DNA from: Pseudoalteromonas arabiensis
GTDB taxonomy: Bacteria > Pseudomonadota > Gammaproteobacteria > Enterobacterales > Alteromonadaceae
Assembly: GCF_001550155.1 (NCBI RefSeq)
Contig: NZ_LRUF01000024.1
Location: 4,915 to 68,914 of the forward strand
Length of the DNA: 64,000 bases
Direction of reading: 5' to 3'
Positions 1-8,602 of the stretch are shown piece by piece. The notes beneath the pieces were generated by a model, which ran no database searches, was not told where the DNA came from, and worked only from the letters and a program-made list of their open reading frames with translations. Made by a program: the position numbers and the translations under genes. The stretch's first letter is position 1. Each line of letters starts with the position of its first letter.

Positions 1-345
1 GACCTCTTATAAAAATGTGTCAGGTCGATTACCAAAACTGCGCCATCTAAAACATGCCAAGCAATTTTTATTTCACCTGACCTCTTATAAAAATGTGTCA
101 GGTCGATTACCAAAACTGCGCCATCTAAAACATGCTAAGCAATTTTTATTTCACCTGACCTCTTATAAAAATGTGTCAGGTCGATTACCAAAACTGCGTC
201 ATCTAAAACACGCTAAGCAATTTTTATTTCACCTGACCTCTTATAAAAATGTGTCAGGTCGATTACCAAAACTGCGCCATCTAAAACACGCTAAGCAATT
301 TTTATTTCACCTGACCTCTTATAAAAATGTGTCAGGTCGATTACA
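1..345. repeat. 78-bp tandem repeat array with palindromes, upstream of epd
   Basis: Units begin at 1, 79, 157 and 235 and are exactly 78 bp long. A fifth unit starting at 313 departs from the consensus after about 33 bases. The array is cut by the window start, so it may extend upstream. Each unit junction carries a perfect 7-bp inverted repeat, ACCTGAC and GTCAGGT, separated by 15 bases (75-103, 153-181, 231-259, 309-337; half of one at 19-25). Only three positions vary between the four full units, all C/T. The unit length is a multiple of three, so one frame stays open through the array (17-430), but it has no ribosome binding site and is not called as a gene. The last palindrome ends about 70 bp before epd. 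The role is unknown; an operator array or an extragenic repeat family are both possible. Confidence 0.93.
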
Positions 346-407
346 ATACCGCCATCTAAAAGGCAGCTGCCTTTATCTGCAAGCAACTAGAGTGGATTTT
401 CTTCTTC

Positions 408-1424
408 ATGGCAATCAAACTTGCAATTAACGGTTTTGGTCGGATTGGGCGCAACATCGTCCGTGCTTTGTACGAATCAGGGCTTGAAGATCAGATTAAA
501 ATTGTCGCTATTAATGAACTAGCCGACCCAAAGGGCATTGCCCATCTCCTTAAATACGATACATCTCATGGTCGTTTTTCATTTCCTGTTAATCTAGGTG
601 AAGATACGCTAACAGTCGCTAATGATTCTATAGCACTGTTTGCTGAAGAAAACCCCGCTGAGTTGCCTTGGCAAACCCTTGGCATTGATGTAGTGCTTGA
701 ATGCACAGGAGTATATCACTCACGAGAGCATGCTGAGCTACACTTAAATGCCGGTGCAAAAAAAGTATTATTTTCGCAGCCAGCTGATGCCGATGTTGAT
801 GCCACCATAGTATATGGTATTAATGACGATGAATTAAAAGCAGAGCACACAATCGTTTCTAATGGCTCATGCACAACTAACTGTATTGTGCCAGTTATCA
901 AAGTATTAGATGACGCATTTTCAATTGAATCTGGGGCAATTACGACCATTCATGCGTCGATGCATGACCAACAAGTGATTGATGCATATCATCATGATTT
1001 ACGTCGTACACGCGCAGCTAGCCAGTCCATTATTCCGGTAGATACGAAACTTGCTCGCGGTATTGAGCGTATACTACCTAAGTTTCATAGTCGCTTTGAA
1101 GCCATTGCAGTGCGTGTGCCTACGATCAATGTGACGGCCATGGATTTGAGTGTTACCGTTAATTCTGATGTCGATTTAGCGGCGGTTAATCAAGCACTTA
1201 AACTGGCAGCTAAAGACCGTCTTGATGGTATTTTAAGTTACACTGAAGAGCCTTTGGTGTCGGTAGATTTTAATCATGACCCACATTCTTGTATCATAGA
1301 CGGCACACAGACACGTGTTAGTCATAAACGACTGATAAAGTTGTTGGTGTGGTGCGATAATGAATGGGGTTTTGCAAATCGTATGCTCGATACTGCGCGT
1401 GCGATGGTGGCTATAAGTCAATAA
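408..1424 (+). CDS. epd: D-erythrose-4-phosphate dehydrogenase
   Basis: 338 aa. NAD-dependent oxidation of erythrose 4-phosphate to 4-phosphoerythronate, the first step of DXP-dependent pyridoxal 5'-phosphate synthesis, in the cytoplasm. The N-terminal Rossmann motif [10 protein letters not shown] is followed by the catalytic segment SNGSCTTNC with the nucleophile at Cys155; E. coli Epd and GAPDH normally have Ala where Gly precedes the Ser here. Segments such as [22 protein letters not shown] and [15 protein letters not shown] match E. coli Epd rather than ordinary GapA along the whole length. It heads the epd-pgk-fba cluster seen in many gammaproteobacteria. No strong ribosome binding site is visible. 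A 78-bp repeat array lies just upstream and may affect expression. Confidence 0.95.
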   Translation: MAIKLAINGFGRIGRNIVRALYESGLEDQIKIVAINELADPKGIAHLLKYDTSHGRFSFPVNLGEDTLTVANDSIALFAEENPAELPWQTLGIDVVLECTGVYHSREHAELHLNAGAKKVLFSQPADADVDATIVYGINDDELKAEHTIVSNGSCTTNCIVPVIKVLDDAFSIESGAITTIHASMHDQQVIDAYHHDLRRTRAASQSIIPVDTKLARGIERILPKFHSRFEAIAVRVPTINVTAMDLSVTVNSDVDLAAVNQALKLAAKDRLDGILSYTEEPLVSVDFNHDPHSCIIDGTQTRVSHKRLIKLLVWCDNEWGFANRMLDTARAMVAISQ

Positions 1425-1466
1425 TTTATAAATATAATATTAGTATCGTTAACTAAGGAGAAGTCC

Positions 1467-2642
1467 ATGTCGGTCATTAAAATGGCAGATTTAGATTTAA
1501 ACGGCAAACGCGTGTTAATTCGTGAAGATTTAAATGTGCCTGTTAAAGAAGGTAAAGTGACCTCTGATGCACGTATTCGTGCAGCATTACCTACTATCAA
1601 ATTAGCGTTAGAAAAAGGCGCTAAAGTAATGGTGATGTCACACCTTGGCCGCCCTACGGAAGGGGAATATGATGAAGCATTTTCACTTGCCCCAGTCGTT
1701 AATTATTTAAATGATGCTCTTGAGCAAACTGTGCGTCTTGAAAAAGACTACTTAGAAGGCGTAGACGTTGCTGATAATGAAGTGGTGGTTTTCGAAAACG
1801 TGCGTTTTAACGTTGGCGAAAAGAAAAATGACGAAGCACTGTCTAAAAAGCTCGCTGCATTATGTGATGTATACGTAATGGATGCATTTGGTACGGCTCA
1901 CCGTGCGCAAGCATCTACTCACGGTGTGGGTTTATTTGCTGATGTTGCCTGTGCAGGTCCACTACTTGCGGCAGAGCTAGACGCACTAGGCAAAGCGCTT
2001 GATAACCCTGCGCGTCCTTTAGTGGCGATTGTAGGTGGTTCTAAAGTATCGACTAAGTTAACTGTACTTGATTCATTATCTACAGTCGTTGACCAGCTTG
2101 TAACGGGTGGCGGTATCGCGAATACCTTTATTGCGGCAGCGGGTCACCCTGTAGGTAAATCTTTATTTGAAGCTGATTTAATTGATGAAGCAAACAAATT
2201 AAGTGCAGCGGCAAAAGCAAATAACGGTGAAATTCCGGTACCAACCGATGTTGTTGTTGGTAATGAGTTCTCAGAGTCAGCGGTTGCAACATTAAAAGAT
2301 GTTAATGAAGTAACAGACGAAGATATGATCTTCGATATTGGTCCTGATACAGCAAAGCAGCTTGCAGATATTATTGCTAAAGCTGGCACTGTTGTGTGGA
2401 ATGGCCCTGTTGGTGTATTTGAATTTGATCAGTTTGGTAACGGCACTCGTGCTATTGCGGATGCGATTGCGAATTCAAATGCGTTCTCAATTGCGGGTGG
2501 CGGTGATACGCTTGCGGCAATTGATAAATACGGCATTGCCGATAAAGTATCTTATATTTCAACTGGTGGTGGTGCATTCCTTGAGTTTTTAGAAGGGAAA
2601 AAGCTGCCAGCGGTTGCTATGCTTGAAGAACGTGCTAAGTAA
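1467..2642 (+). CDS. pgk: phosphoglycerate kinase
   Basis: 391 aa, the normal bacterial length. Transfers phosphate between 1,3-bisphosphoglycerate and ADP in glycolysis, in the cytoplasm. Visible family motifs are [14 protein letters not shown] near the N-terminus (substrate binding), [23 protein letters not shown] in the middle, and the nucleotide-binding GGGDTLAA and STGGGAFLE near the C-terminus. A strong Shine-Dalgarno AAGGAG lies a few bases before the ATG. The gene follows epd by 42 bp with no terminator between them, so co-transcription is likely. A 9-bp perfect hairpin lies downstream, before fba. Confidence 0.98.
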   Translation: MSVIKMADLDLNGKRVLIREDLNVPVKEGKVTSDARIRAALPTIKLALEKGAKVMVMSHLGRPTEGEYDEAFSLAPVVNYLNDALEQTVRLEKDYLEGVDVADNEVVVFENVRFNVGEKKNDEALSKKLAALCDVYVMDAFGTAHRAQASTHGVGLFADVACAGPLLAAELDALGKALDNPARPLVAIVGGSKVSTKLTVLDSLSTVVDQLVTGGGIANTFIAAAGHPVGKSLFEADLIDEANKLSAAAKANNGEIPVPTDVVVGNEFSESAVATLKDVNEVTDEDMIFDIGPDTAKQLADIIAKAGTVVWNGPVGVFEFDQFGNGTRAIADAIANSNAFSIAGGGDTLAAIDKYGIADKVSYISTGGGAFLEFLEGKKLPAVAMLEERAK

Positions 2643-2653
2643 TTAGTGCGAAG

Positions 2654-2683
2654 CCAGCATAATCAGTCGTCTGGTTATGCTGG
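2654..2683 (+). other. hairpin in the pgk-fba spacer
   Basis: CCAGCATAA (2654-2662) pairs perfectly with TTATGCTGG (2675-2683) across a 12-base loop. It has no T tract, so it is not a convincing intrinsic terminator. It may act in mRNA processing or stability between pgk and fba; that is inference. Confidence 0.6.
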
Positions 2684-2849
2684 TTAGCTGTTAATAAAAT
2701 ACCTCTCACCTTCATTTTATTTTCAGCTATAACGGTCAGCGATAGTAAATGCTGTGGCTTTTCGTGATGCAGTGATGCATCAAAAACTAACATATCCGTT
2801 CAAACTAGATAGTAGGAAACTACTGTCGATACAATTTGGAGAATCCCAA

Positions 2850-3914
2850 ATGGCTTTAATCAGTATGCGACAACTTCTTGATCATGCAGCTGAAAATGGT
2901 TACGGCGTTCCTGCGTTTAACGTTAACAACCAAGAGCAAATGCGTGCAATTATGGAAGCGGCTGATAAAACAAACAGCCCAGTAATTGTACAAGGTTCTG
3001 CTGGCGCACGTGCTTATGCCGGTGCCCCTTTCATTCGTCATATGATTTTAGCAGCCGTTGAAGAATGGCCTCATATTCCAGTTGTAATGCACCAAGATCA
3101 CGGTACTTCACCAGGTGTGTGTCAGCGCTCAATCCAGTTAGGTTTTTCATCAGTGATGATGGATGGCTCATTAATGTCTGATGGTAAAACACCTTCAAGC
3201 TACGAATACAACGTTGATGTAACGCGTCAAACAGTTGAAATGGCACATGCTTGCGGTGTGTCTGTAGAAGGCGAGCTAGGTGTTTTAGGCTCACTTGAAA
3301 CAGGTGAAGCAGGTGAAGAAGATGGCGTAGGTGCAGAAGGTAAACTTTCTACAGAGCAAATGCTAACTGATCCTGAAGAAGCGGCTGACTTCGTTCGTAA
3401 AACACATGTAGATGCACTTGCTATTGCATGTGGTACATCACATGGTGCGTATAAATTCACTCGTCCGCCTACAGACGATATTTTAGCGATTGATCGTATT
3501 AAAGAAATTCACGCGCGTATCCCAAATACTCACTTAGTAATGCATGGATCGTCTTCAGTGCCACAAGAGTGGTTAGAAGTTATTAACCAATACGGTGGCG
3601 AAATTCCTGAAACTTATGGCGTACCAGTAGAGCAGATCATCGAAGGGATTAAATACGGTGTTCGTAAAGTTAATATTGATACCGATCTTCGTTTAGCATC
3701 AACAGGGGCGATTCGTCGTCACTTAGCTTTAAATCCTGCTAACTTTGATCCACGTAAATACTTAGCTGAAGCAACCAAAGCTATGACAGAGATCTGTGTA
3801 GCGCGTTATGAGTCATTCGGTACCGCGGGACAAGCAAGTAAGATCAAAGCTATTTCTTTAGATGATATGCACCTTAAGTATTTATCTGGTGAGCTTGATC
3901 CAAAAATTAAGTAA
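2850..3914 (+). CDS. fba: class II fructose-bisphosphate aldolase (FruBisAldo_II_B type)
   Basis: 354 aa from the chosen ATG. Reversible cleavage of fructose 1,6-bisphosphate to glyceraldehyde 3-phosphate and dihydroxyacetone phosphate, metal dependent, cytoplasmic. The start at 2850 is preferred over an in-frame upstream start at 2754 because GGAGA sits just upstream (2838-2842) and the protein then begins [13 protein letters not shown], as in the family. Motifs seen are VMHQDHG (zinc ligand), DGSLM, VEGELG with the catalytic acidic residue, [19 protein letters not shown] and KVNIDTDLR. The length and the long acidic loop [10 protein letters not shown] fit the Calvin-cycle/IIB subtype. A clear terminator follows. 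Confidence 0.96.
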   Translation: MALISMRQLLDHAAENGYGVPAFNVNNQEQMRAIMEAADKTNSPVIVQGSAGARAYAGAPFIRHMILAAVEEWPHIPVVMHQDHGTSPGVCQRSIQLGFSSVMMDGSLMSDGKTPSSYEYNVDVTRQTVEMAHACGVSVEGELGVLGSLETGEAGEEDGVGAEGKLSTEQMLTDPEEAADFVRKTHVDALAIACGTSHGAYKFTRPPTDDILAIDRIKEIHARIPNTHLVMHGSSSVPQEWLEVINQYGGEIPETYGVPVEQIIEGIKYGVRKVNIDTDLRLASTGAIRRHLALNPANFDPRKYLAEATKAMTEICVARYESFGTAGQASKIKAISLDDMHLKYLSGELDPKIK

Positions 3915-3930
3915 TTGATACTAAATGAAT

Positions 3931-3956
3931 AAAGCCGGCTTCTATGCCGGTTTTTT
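3931..3956 (+). terminator. intrinsic terminator after fba
   Basis: GCCGG inverted repeat (CCGGC, 6-base loop, GCCGG) followed by six T residues, 17 bp after the fba stop. It ends the epd-pgk-fba unit. Confidence 0.92.
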
Positions 3957-4312
3957 ATTGTCTAGATCAAATTGGATCAGCGATTTACTTACTCAAGTTT
4001 GTTAGGATCAGCGTTTTACTAACCTTAAACTACACAGATCATTATTTTACTAGTTCAATACTGATCTCAGCCTGTTCTTTGCTCAGCTTTTAAACGAAAT
4101 ACTAAGAGCCTTAACATTAAATCAATAAGTTAGCCTGATATGTAAGTATAAAATTGATCTGAAACTGATCAACTTAGTAAAAACCTGATCCTGATCTGTT
4201 TCAGTTAGTAGATCAGTGATCTGAAATATTTATATTAAATATTTGCTTATATCTTGACCAATAACAGTTTATGTTCGATTTTTAAGTTACTGCTTAAATT
4301 AAGGATCGTCCT
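3957..4312. promoter_or_regulatory. GATC-dense upstream region of the porin gene
   Basis: 356 bp without a gene. GATC occurs at 3965, 3975, 4006, 4037, 4063, 4156, 4167, 4187, 4193, 4211 and 4218 (11 in 257 bp), plus 4304 next to the porin ribosome binding site. About one would be expected by chance. Three related blocks, GGATCAGCGATTTACT at 3974, GGATCAGCGTTTTACT at 4005 and AGATCATTATTTTACT at 4036, repeat with a period of exactly 31 bp, close to three helical turns. Many sites read CTGATC or TGATCTGA. This looks like a multi-site regulatory region for the porin, sensitive to Dam methylation or bound by a repeated protein. The binding factor is not identified. Confidence 0.8.
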
Positions 4313-5263
4313 ATGAACAAACCAGTCATTATGTTGTCGAGCTTTGCTCTATGCTTATTTTCTTTTGATAGTGCAGCTGAGGCGATTGATATTTATGGCC
4401 GAGCCCATTTAGGCATTGCAAATAGTGACACAGGGGAGGGGAGTGACACTTCCGTTGAGAGTTACAGCTCTCGCATAGGAATTAAAGGAAGCGGTGATAT
4501 TAGTGATGGTTTTAAAGCTATCTATAAGTTTGAGTTTGCTGTAAATGCCGCTGATCAAGATAGTGATGGCAAAACAGAAGAAAATATTACAGCACGTAAT
4601 CAGTATGTCGGCTTGCAAGGGCGTTATGGGCAAATAGTCGCAGGGCGTCACGATACCGCGCTAAAAGTATCACAGGGAAAAATCGATCTAATGAATGATT
4701 TTAACGGTGATGTAAAAGCTCTTTTTAATGGTGAAAACCGTCTTGGAGATGTACTTCATTACAACTCGCCTGTTGTTGGCAATATGCAATTTGTGGTCAC
4801 CTATATTGCCGAAGATAACTCAAAGCAAAAAGATGAAACGGGCGTATCAGCAGCATTCATGTATGGCGACAGTAAATTTAAAGAGACACCTTTTTTCGTT
4901 AGTGTAGCCCACGACAGCAAAGTGGCAGGTTATGACACCACACGGTTTACTGCACAAGGTAAGTTAGGTGATTTCACGTTAGGTGGAATGTACCAACAAA
5001 GTGAAAAAATATCAGACTCCGATAGTGAAGACGGCTTTCTATTTAGCGCCTCTTATAAGCTAAATAAATATAAGTTATTAGCGCAATATCAAGATGCGGA
5101 AGGCGAGTTTGGTAAGTTAAAAGATTCAGGCACCGGTACGTCTATTGGTATTGAACGAAGTTTGTCAAAACAGGCAAGGATGTACATGTGGTATACGCAA
5201 TTCTCACTAGATAATAACGCCGATCAAGACCATCTAGCTGTTACCTTGAGGTATGACTTTTAG
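4313..5263 (+). CDS. outer-membrane porin, Gram-negative general porin family
   Basis: 316 aa. A predicted signal peptide (cleavage likely after SAAEA, around residues 20-25) is followed by IDIYGRAHLGIA, the first beta strand typical of the OmpC/Porin_4 family. Alternating amphipathic strands run through the sequence, and it ends TLRYDF with the C-terminal Phe needed for outer-membrane assembly. Asp/Ser-rich loops such as DSDGKTEEN and SDSDSEDG are expected surface turns. The ribosome binding site AAGGA lies about 10 bp upstream. It stands between fba and phoB; solute specificity cannot be read from the sequence. The neighbouring pho genes would suit a phosphate-stress porin, but no Pho box was seen before it. 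Confidence 0.88.
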   Translation: MNKPVIMLSSFALCLFSFDSAAEAIDIYGRAHLGIANSDTGEGSDTSVESYSSRIGIKGSGDISDGFKAIYKFEFAVNAADQDSDGKTEENITARNQYVGLQGRYGQIVAGRHDTALKVSQGKIDLMNDFNGDVKALFNGENRLGDVLHYNSPVVGNMQFVVTYIAEDNSKQKDETGVSAAFMYGDSKFKETPFFVSVAHDSKVAGYDTTRFTAQGKLGDFTLGGMYQQSEKISDSDSEDGFLFSASYKLNKYKLLAQYQDAEGEFGKLKDSGTGTSIGIERSLSKQARMYMWYTQFSLDNNADQDHLAVTLRYDF

Positions 5264-5340
5264 TTATTCAAGCTCATTTAAAGTTAAAAAATACAGATTT
5301 ATACTTTGATTTTTTGGTACTTTTTGAATTACTCGTTAGA

Positions 5341-5369
5341 CTTTCATAAAAATGTCATACTTAGTCATA
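5341..5369 (+). promoter_or_regulatory. Pho box before phoB
   Basis: CTTTCATAAAAATGTCAT (5341-5358) matches the PhoB consensus of two direct CTGTCAT-like half-sites 11 bp apart. A third half-site, AGTCATA, follows one turn later (ending at 5369). It lies about 40 bp before the phoB ATG, so phoBR autoregulation is inferred. Confidence 0.85.
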
Positions 5370-5408
5370 ATAATGAAACCAGTTCGCTAACGAAAGAGAT
5401 AAATTGGA

Positions 5409-6098
5409 ATGTCACGTAAAGTACTAGTCGTCGATGACGAAGCACCTATCAGAGAGATGCTGGTTTTTGTTTTAGAGCAAAATGGTTTTCAAGCAATTGA
5501 AGCAGAAGATTACGACTCTGCCATTGAAGCGATGGTAGAGCCATACCCCGATATGGTTTTATTAGATTGGATGTTACCAGGTGGGAGTGGTATTCAAATT
5601 GCTAAAAAATTCAAGCAAAACGAATATACGCGTCAAATCCCTATTATTATGCTGACAGCACGCGGAGAAGAAGAAGATAAAGTGCGTGGTCTTGAAGTTG
5701 GTGCTGACGATTATGTAACTAAACCATTTTCTCCGAAAGAGCTCATGGCGCGTATCAAAGCGGTTATTCGCCGAGTGTCTCCTACTTCTTTAGAAGAAGC
5801 CATTGAAGTGCATGGTTTACGTCTTGACCCTATTTCACACCGCGTTACATCAGAAGGGAGTGAATTAGATATGGGTCCGACTGAGTTTAGATTACTTCAC
5901 TTTTTTATGACTCATCCAGAACGTGTTTACAGCCGTGAGCAATTACTTGATCATGTATGGGGAACAAATGTATATGTAGAGGACCGTACTGTTGATGTGC
6001 ACATTCGTCGTTTACGCAAAGCGATTGCACCACTTGGACATGACCGTTTGGTGCAAACCGTTCGCGGTGCAGGCTATCGTTTTTCTAGTAAATTATAA
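5409..6098 (+). CDS. phoB: phosphate regulon response regulator PhoB
   Basis: 229 aa. DNA-binding response regulator that activates phosphate-starvation genes. The receiver domain (about 1-120) has the acidic pair in VVDDEAP, phosphoacceptor Asp53 in LLDWMLPG, the Thr in MLTAR and the Lys in [10 protein letters not shown]. The OmpR/PhoB winged helix (about 130-229) contains [36 protein letters not shown] and RGAGYRFS, which are characteristic of PhoB. A Pho box lies upstream and phoR follows 54 bp downstream. Confidence 0.97.
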   Translation: MSRKVLVVDDEAPIREMLVFVLEQNGFQAIEAEDYDSAIEAMVEPYPDMVLLDWMLPGGSGIQIAKKFKQNEYTRQIPIIMLTARGEEEDKVRGLEVGADDYVTKPFSPKELMARIKAVIRRVSPTSLEEAIEVHGLRLDPISHRVTSEGSELDMGPTEFRLLHFFMTHPERVYSREQLLDHVWGTNVYVEDRTVDVHIRRLRKAIAPLGHDRLVQTVRGAGYRFSSKL

Positions 6099-6152
6099 GT
6101 GCCTTAGCCGACAACAGTTAGCTAATTTACATACTTAAGGTTAAGTGAGTGT

Positions 6153-7484
6153 ATGTATCGAGTAGTCAATAAACAGGCGTTAGCAAAACGCCTGTTTATG
6201 TATTTCTTACCCTTGTTATTAGTTGGCGTACTCGTTGGTGCGCCTTTTTTGCTTTTATTTTTAGGCTCTTTTGCACTACTAATTTGGCACTATCATCAAT
6301 TATATCGCCTTAGCGATTGGCTCCTAAATCAACGTAGTTTTAACCCACCTGAAGGGGAGGGAGCGTGGGAGCAGGTCTTTGAGGGGATCTATCATTTACA
6401 ACATCGAAATCGTAAAAAACGTAATGAGCTGGCTGATTTAATTCGTCGTTTTCGTGACGGGGCAGAAGCCGTTCCAGATGCGGTGGTGGTGTTACAAAAA
6501 GATCTTAGCATTATCTGGTGTAATCAATTGGCACTTAAGGTATTAGGTTTACAGTGGCCAACCGATCACGGACAACGTTTAGATAATCTTATTCGCGATC
6601 CTAAATTTGCAAAGTACATGCATAAAGCGTGTTTTGATGAACCGCTCGAACTGGATGGTGGCCATAGCTATGATCAAACGCTAGAGTTTCGTGTTATGCC
6701 CTATGCAAGTTCACAGCTGATGATGGTGGTACGTGATGTTACTCGCTTAAAGCAACTTGAGCAGATGCGTAAAGATTTTGTGGCTAATGTGTCTCACGAA
6801 CTGCGTACACCACTCACCGTTGTGACTGGTTATTTGGAGATGCTTGATGCTGACACATTACCGCCACCGGCTATGTGGGAAAAAGCACAAACAACCATGC
6901 TTGAACAATGTAAGCGTATGGATAGTTTGGTCAATCAATTACTTTCACTGTCGCGTATTGAAGGGGCGCGTCGTCAAGATAACGACAAGCCTGTGAATGT
7001 GCCGCAGTTACTTACCTATATTCAAACCGAAGCTAAGTCACTTAATCAAGACAAAGGCCATGAGCTCATATTTAATGTGGATGAAACCTTGGATATTAAA
7101 GGTGCTGAGGATGAGTTACGCAGCGCATTCTCAAACTTAGTTTTTAATGCTATCCACTATACCAAGCCTGGTGGAAAAATAGTGGTTAATTGGCAGCTTA
7201 AAAATAATCTGGCTGCGTTTAGTGTGACGGATAATGGTGATGGTATTGCCAGTGAACACATTAATCGTTTAACCGAACGGTTTTATCGTGTTGATAAGGC
7301 GCGTAGTCGTACAACTGGTGGCTCAGGCTTAGGTTTAGCCATTACAAAACACGTGCTTACACGTCACGATAGTCACCTAGATATTAAAAGTAAACTCGGT
7401 GAAGGTTCAACGTTTTCGTTTGCATTTGGCAGCGATAAAGTTGTTCGTTTGCTAGGCTCTTCAGAAAATAATTCAAAGTCATAA
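6153..7484 (+). CDS. phoR: phosphate regulon sensor histidine kinase PhoR
   Basis: 443 aa. Inner-membrane kinase partnered with PhoB. Two adjacent hydrophobic segments (about 15-48) with only a short connection leave almost no periplasmic domain, as usual for PhoR. A PAS domain (about 95-200) follows, then the HisKA segment FVANVSHELRTPL with His215, and the HATPase_c domain with the N box FNAIHYT, DNGDGI, and GGSGLGLAITKHV. The length matches the family. The last codons overlap a Pho box that serves the next gene. Confidence 0.97.
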   Translation: MYRVVNKQALAKRLFMYFLPLLLVGVLVGAPFLLLFLGSFALLIWHYHQLYRLSDWLLNQRSFNPPEGEGAWEQVFEGIYHLQHRNRKKRNELADLIRRFRDGAEAVPDAVVVLQKDLSIIWCNQLALKVLGLQWPTDHGQRLDNLIRDPKFAKYMHKACFDEPLELDGGHSYDQTLEFRVMPYASSQLMMVVRDVTRLKQLEQMRKDFVANVSHELRTPLTVVTGYLEMLDADTLPPPAMWEKAQTTMLEQCKRMDSLVNQLLSLSRIEGARRQDNDKPVNVPQLLTYIQTEAKSLNQDKGHELIFNVDETLDIKGAEDELRSAFSNLVFNAIHYTKPGGKIVVNWQLKNNLAAFSVTDNGDGIASEHINRLTERFYRVDKARSRTTGGSGLGLAITKHVLTRHDSHLDIKSKLGEGSTFSFAFGSDKVVRLLGSSENNSKS

Positions 7485-7515
7485 AAGTGTCATTTTAGGG
7501 TAATCTAACTGTCAT
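7476..7515 (+). promoter_or_regulatory. Pho box overlapping the phoR stop codon
   Basis: AAGTCATAAAAGTGTCAT (7476-7493) is a close match to the Pho box, and it spans the phoR stop codon (7482-7484). A further half-site, ACTGTCAT, lies at 7508-7515. It precedes the pstS-like gene by about 60-100 bp and suggests strong, PhoB-dependent, separate transcription of that gene. Confidence 0.85.
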
Positions 7516-7575
7516 CTTGTGTAATTAAAGTAGGTGGCAGTTAGGAAATGGGACGAACAAATCGGAGTAACCCCT

Positions 7576-8544
7576 ATGAAATTCAAAAACCTCGTTGCCG
7601 CAATGGGTGTGGCTGTAACAACATTTGTATCAGCTCAAGCAGCTGCAGTTGATAAAGATATGCCTGAATACACTAAGACAAGTGGTATTTCGGGTAACTT
7701 CTCATCTGTAGGCTCTGACACACTTGCAAACATGATGACGTTCTGGGCTGAAGAGTACAAGCGCTTCTACCCAAACGTAAACATTCAAATTCAGGCTGCG
7801 GGTTCTTCAACTGCGCCTCCAGCATTGACTGAAGGTACAGCAAACTTTGGCCCAATGAGCCGTCGTATGAAGTCAAAAGAAATTGAAGCATTCGAAAAGC
7901 GTTACGGTTATAAGCCTACTGAAGTACGCGTAGCAATCGATGCCCTTGCTGTTTTTGTACACAAAGATAACCCTATTGAAGGTTTACGTATTGACCAAGT
8001 TGATGCGATTTTCTCTTCTACTCGTAAATGTGGTGCTGATACACAAGCAAATCGTTGGAGTGATGTAGGTTTAACGGGTGACTGGGCTGCTAAAGACATC
8101 CAGCTTTATGGTCGTAACTCAGTATCAGGTACTTACGGTTACTTTAAAAAGAAAGCACTGTGTAAAGGTGATTTCCGTAACAATGTAAATGAGCAACCAG
8201 GTTCTGCCTCTGTAGTACAATCAATTTCATCGTCACTAAACGCGATTGGTTACTCAGGTATCGGTTATAAAACATCAGGTGTACGTACAGTACCACTGGC
8301 GAAAAAAGGGTCTAACTTTGTTGATGCAACCCTGGAAAACGTTGCTACTGGTAAATACCCATTATCTCGTTTCTTGTATGTTTATGTGAACAAGCACCCT
8401 AACAAGCCACTTGCACCCATTGATGCAGAGTTCTTAAAAATGGTTCTTTCTGTAGATGGTCAAAAAATTGTTGAGAAAGATGGTTATGTGCCACTTTCAG
8501 GCAAAATGGCAATGGCTGAACTTAAAAAGCTAGGCCTTCTGTAA
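7576..8544 (+). CDS. PstS-like phosphate-binding periplasmic protein
   Basis: 322 aa from the ATG at 7576, which has GGAG 9 bp upstream and starts a clean signal peptide [23 protein letters not shown]; an upstream in-frame start at 7534 would place the signal internally. The mature part has [11 protein letters not shown] near the N-terminus, [24 protein letters not shown] and [17 protein letters not shown], the anion-binding Ser/Thr loops and fold of the PstS family. It should deliver phosphate to an ABC transporter in the inner membrane. No pstC, pstA or pstB is adjacent, so the transporter must be elsewhere. A Pho box upstream and a terminator downstream make it a single-gene Pho unit. Confidence 0.92.
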   Translation: MKFKNLVAAMGVAVTTFVSAQAAAVDKDMPEYTKTSGISGNFSSVGSDTLANMMTFWAEEYKRFYPNVNIQIQAAGSSTAPPALTEGTANFGPMSRRMKSKEIEAFEKRYGYKPTEVRVAIDALAVFVHKDNPIEGLRIDQVDAIFSSTRKCGADTQANRWSDVGLTGDWAAKDIQLYGRNSVSGTYGYFKKKALCKGDFRNNVNEQPGSASVVQSISSSLNAIGYSGIGYKTSGVRTVPLAKKGSNFVDATLENVATGKYPLSRFLYVYVNKHPNKPLAPIDAEFLKMVLSVDGQKIVEKDGYVPLSGKMAMAELKKLGLL

Positions 8545-8561
8545 CAACCAACAGACATAGT

Positions 8562-8592
8562 AAAAAACCGCTCAGTTTGAGCGGTTTTTTTT
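8562..8592. terminator. bidirectional terminator between pstS-like gene and opgH
   Basis: CCGCTCA and TGAGCGG pair perfectly across a 3-base loop. An A run lies on the left and a T run on the right, so it can end transcription arriving from both convergent genes. Confidence 0.93.
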
Positions 8593-8602
8593 CGTCTATA
8601 GT

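Noticed and set aside
1-345. CRISPR array
   Set aside because: The repeats are contiguous 78-bp units with no unique spacers and no cas genes nearby.
17-430. 137-aa ORF over the 78-bp repeats
   Set aside because: It starts at GTG without a ribosome binding site, is made of identical copies because the repeat is a multiple of three, overlaps the start of epd, and resembles no protein. Kept only as a finding about codon-phase variation.
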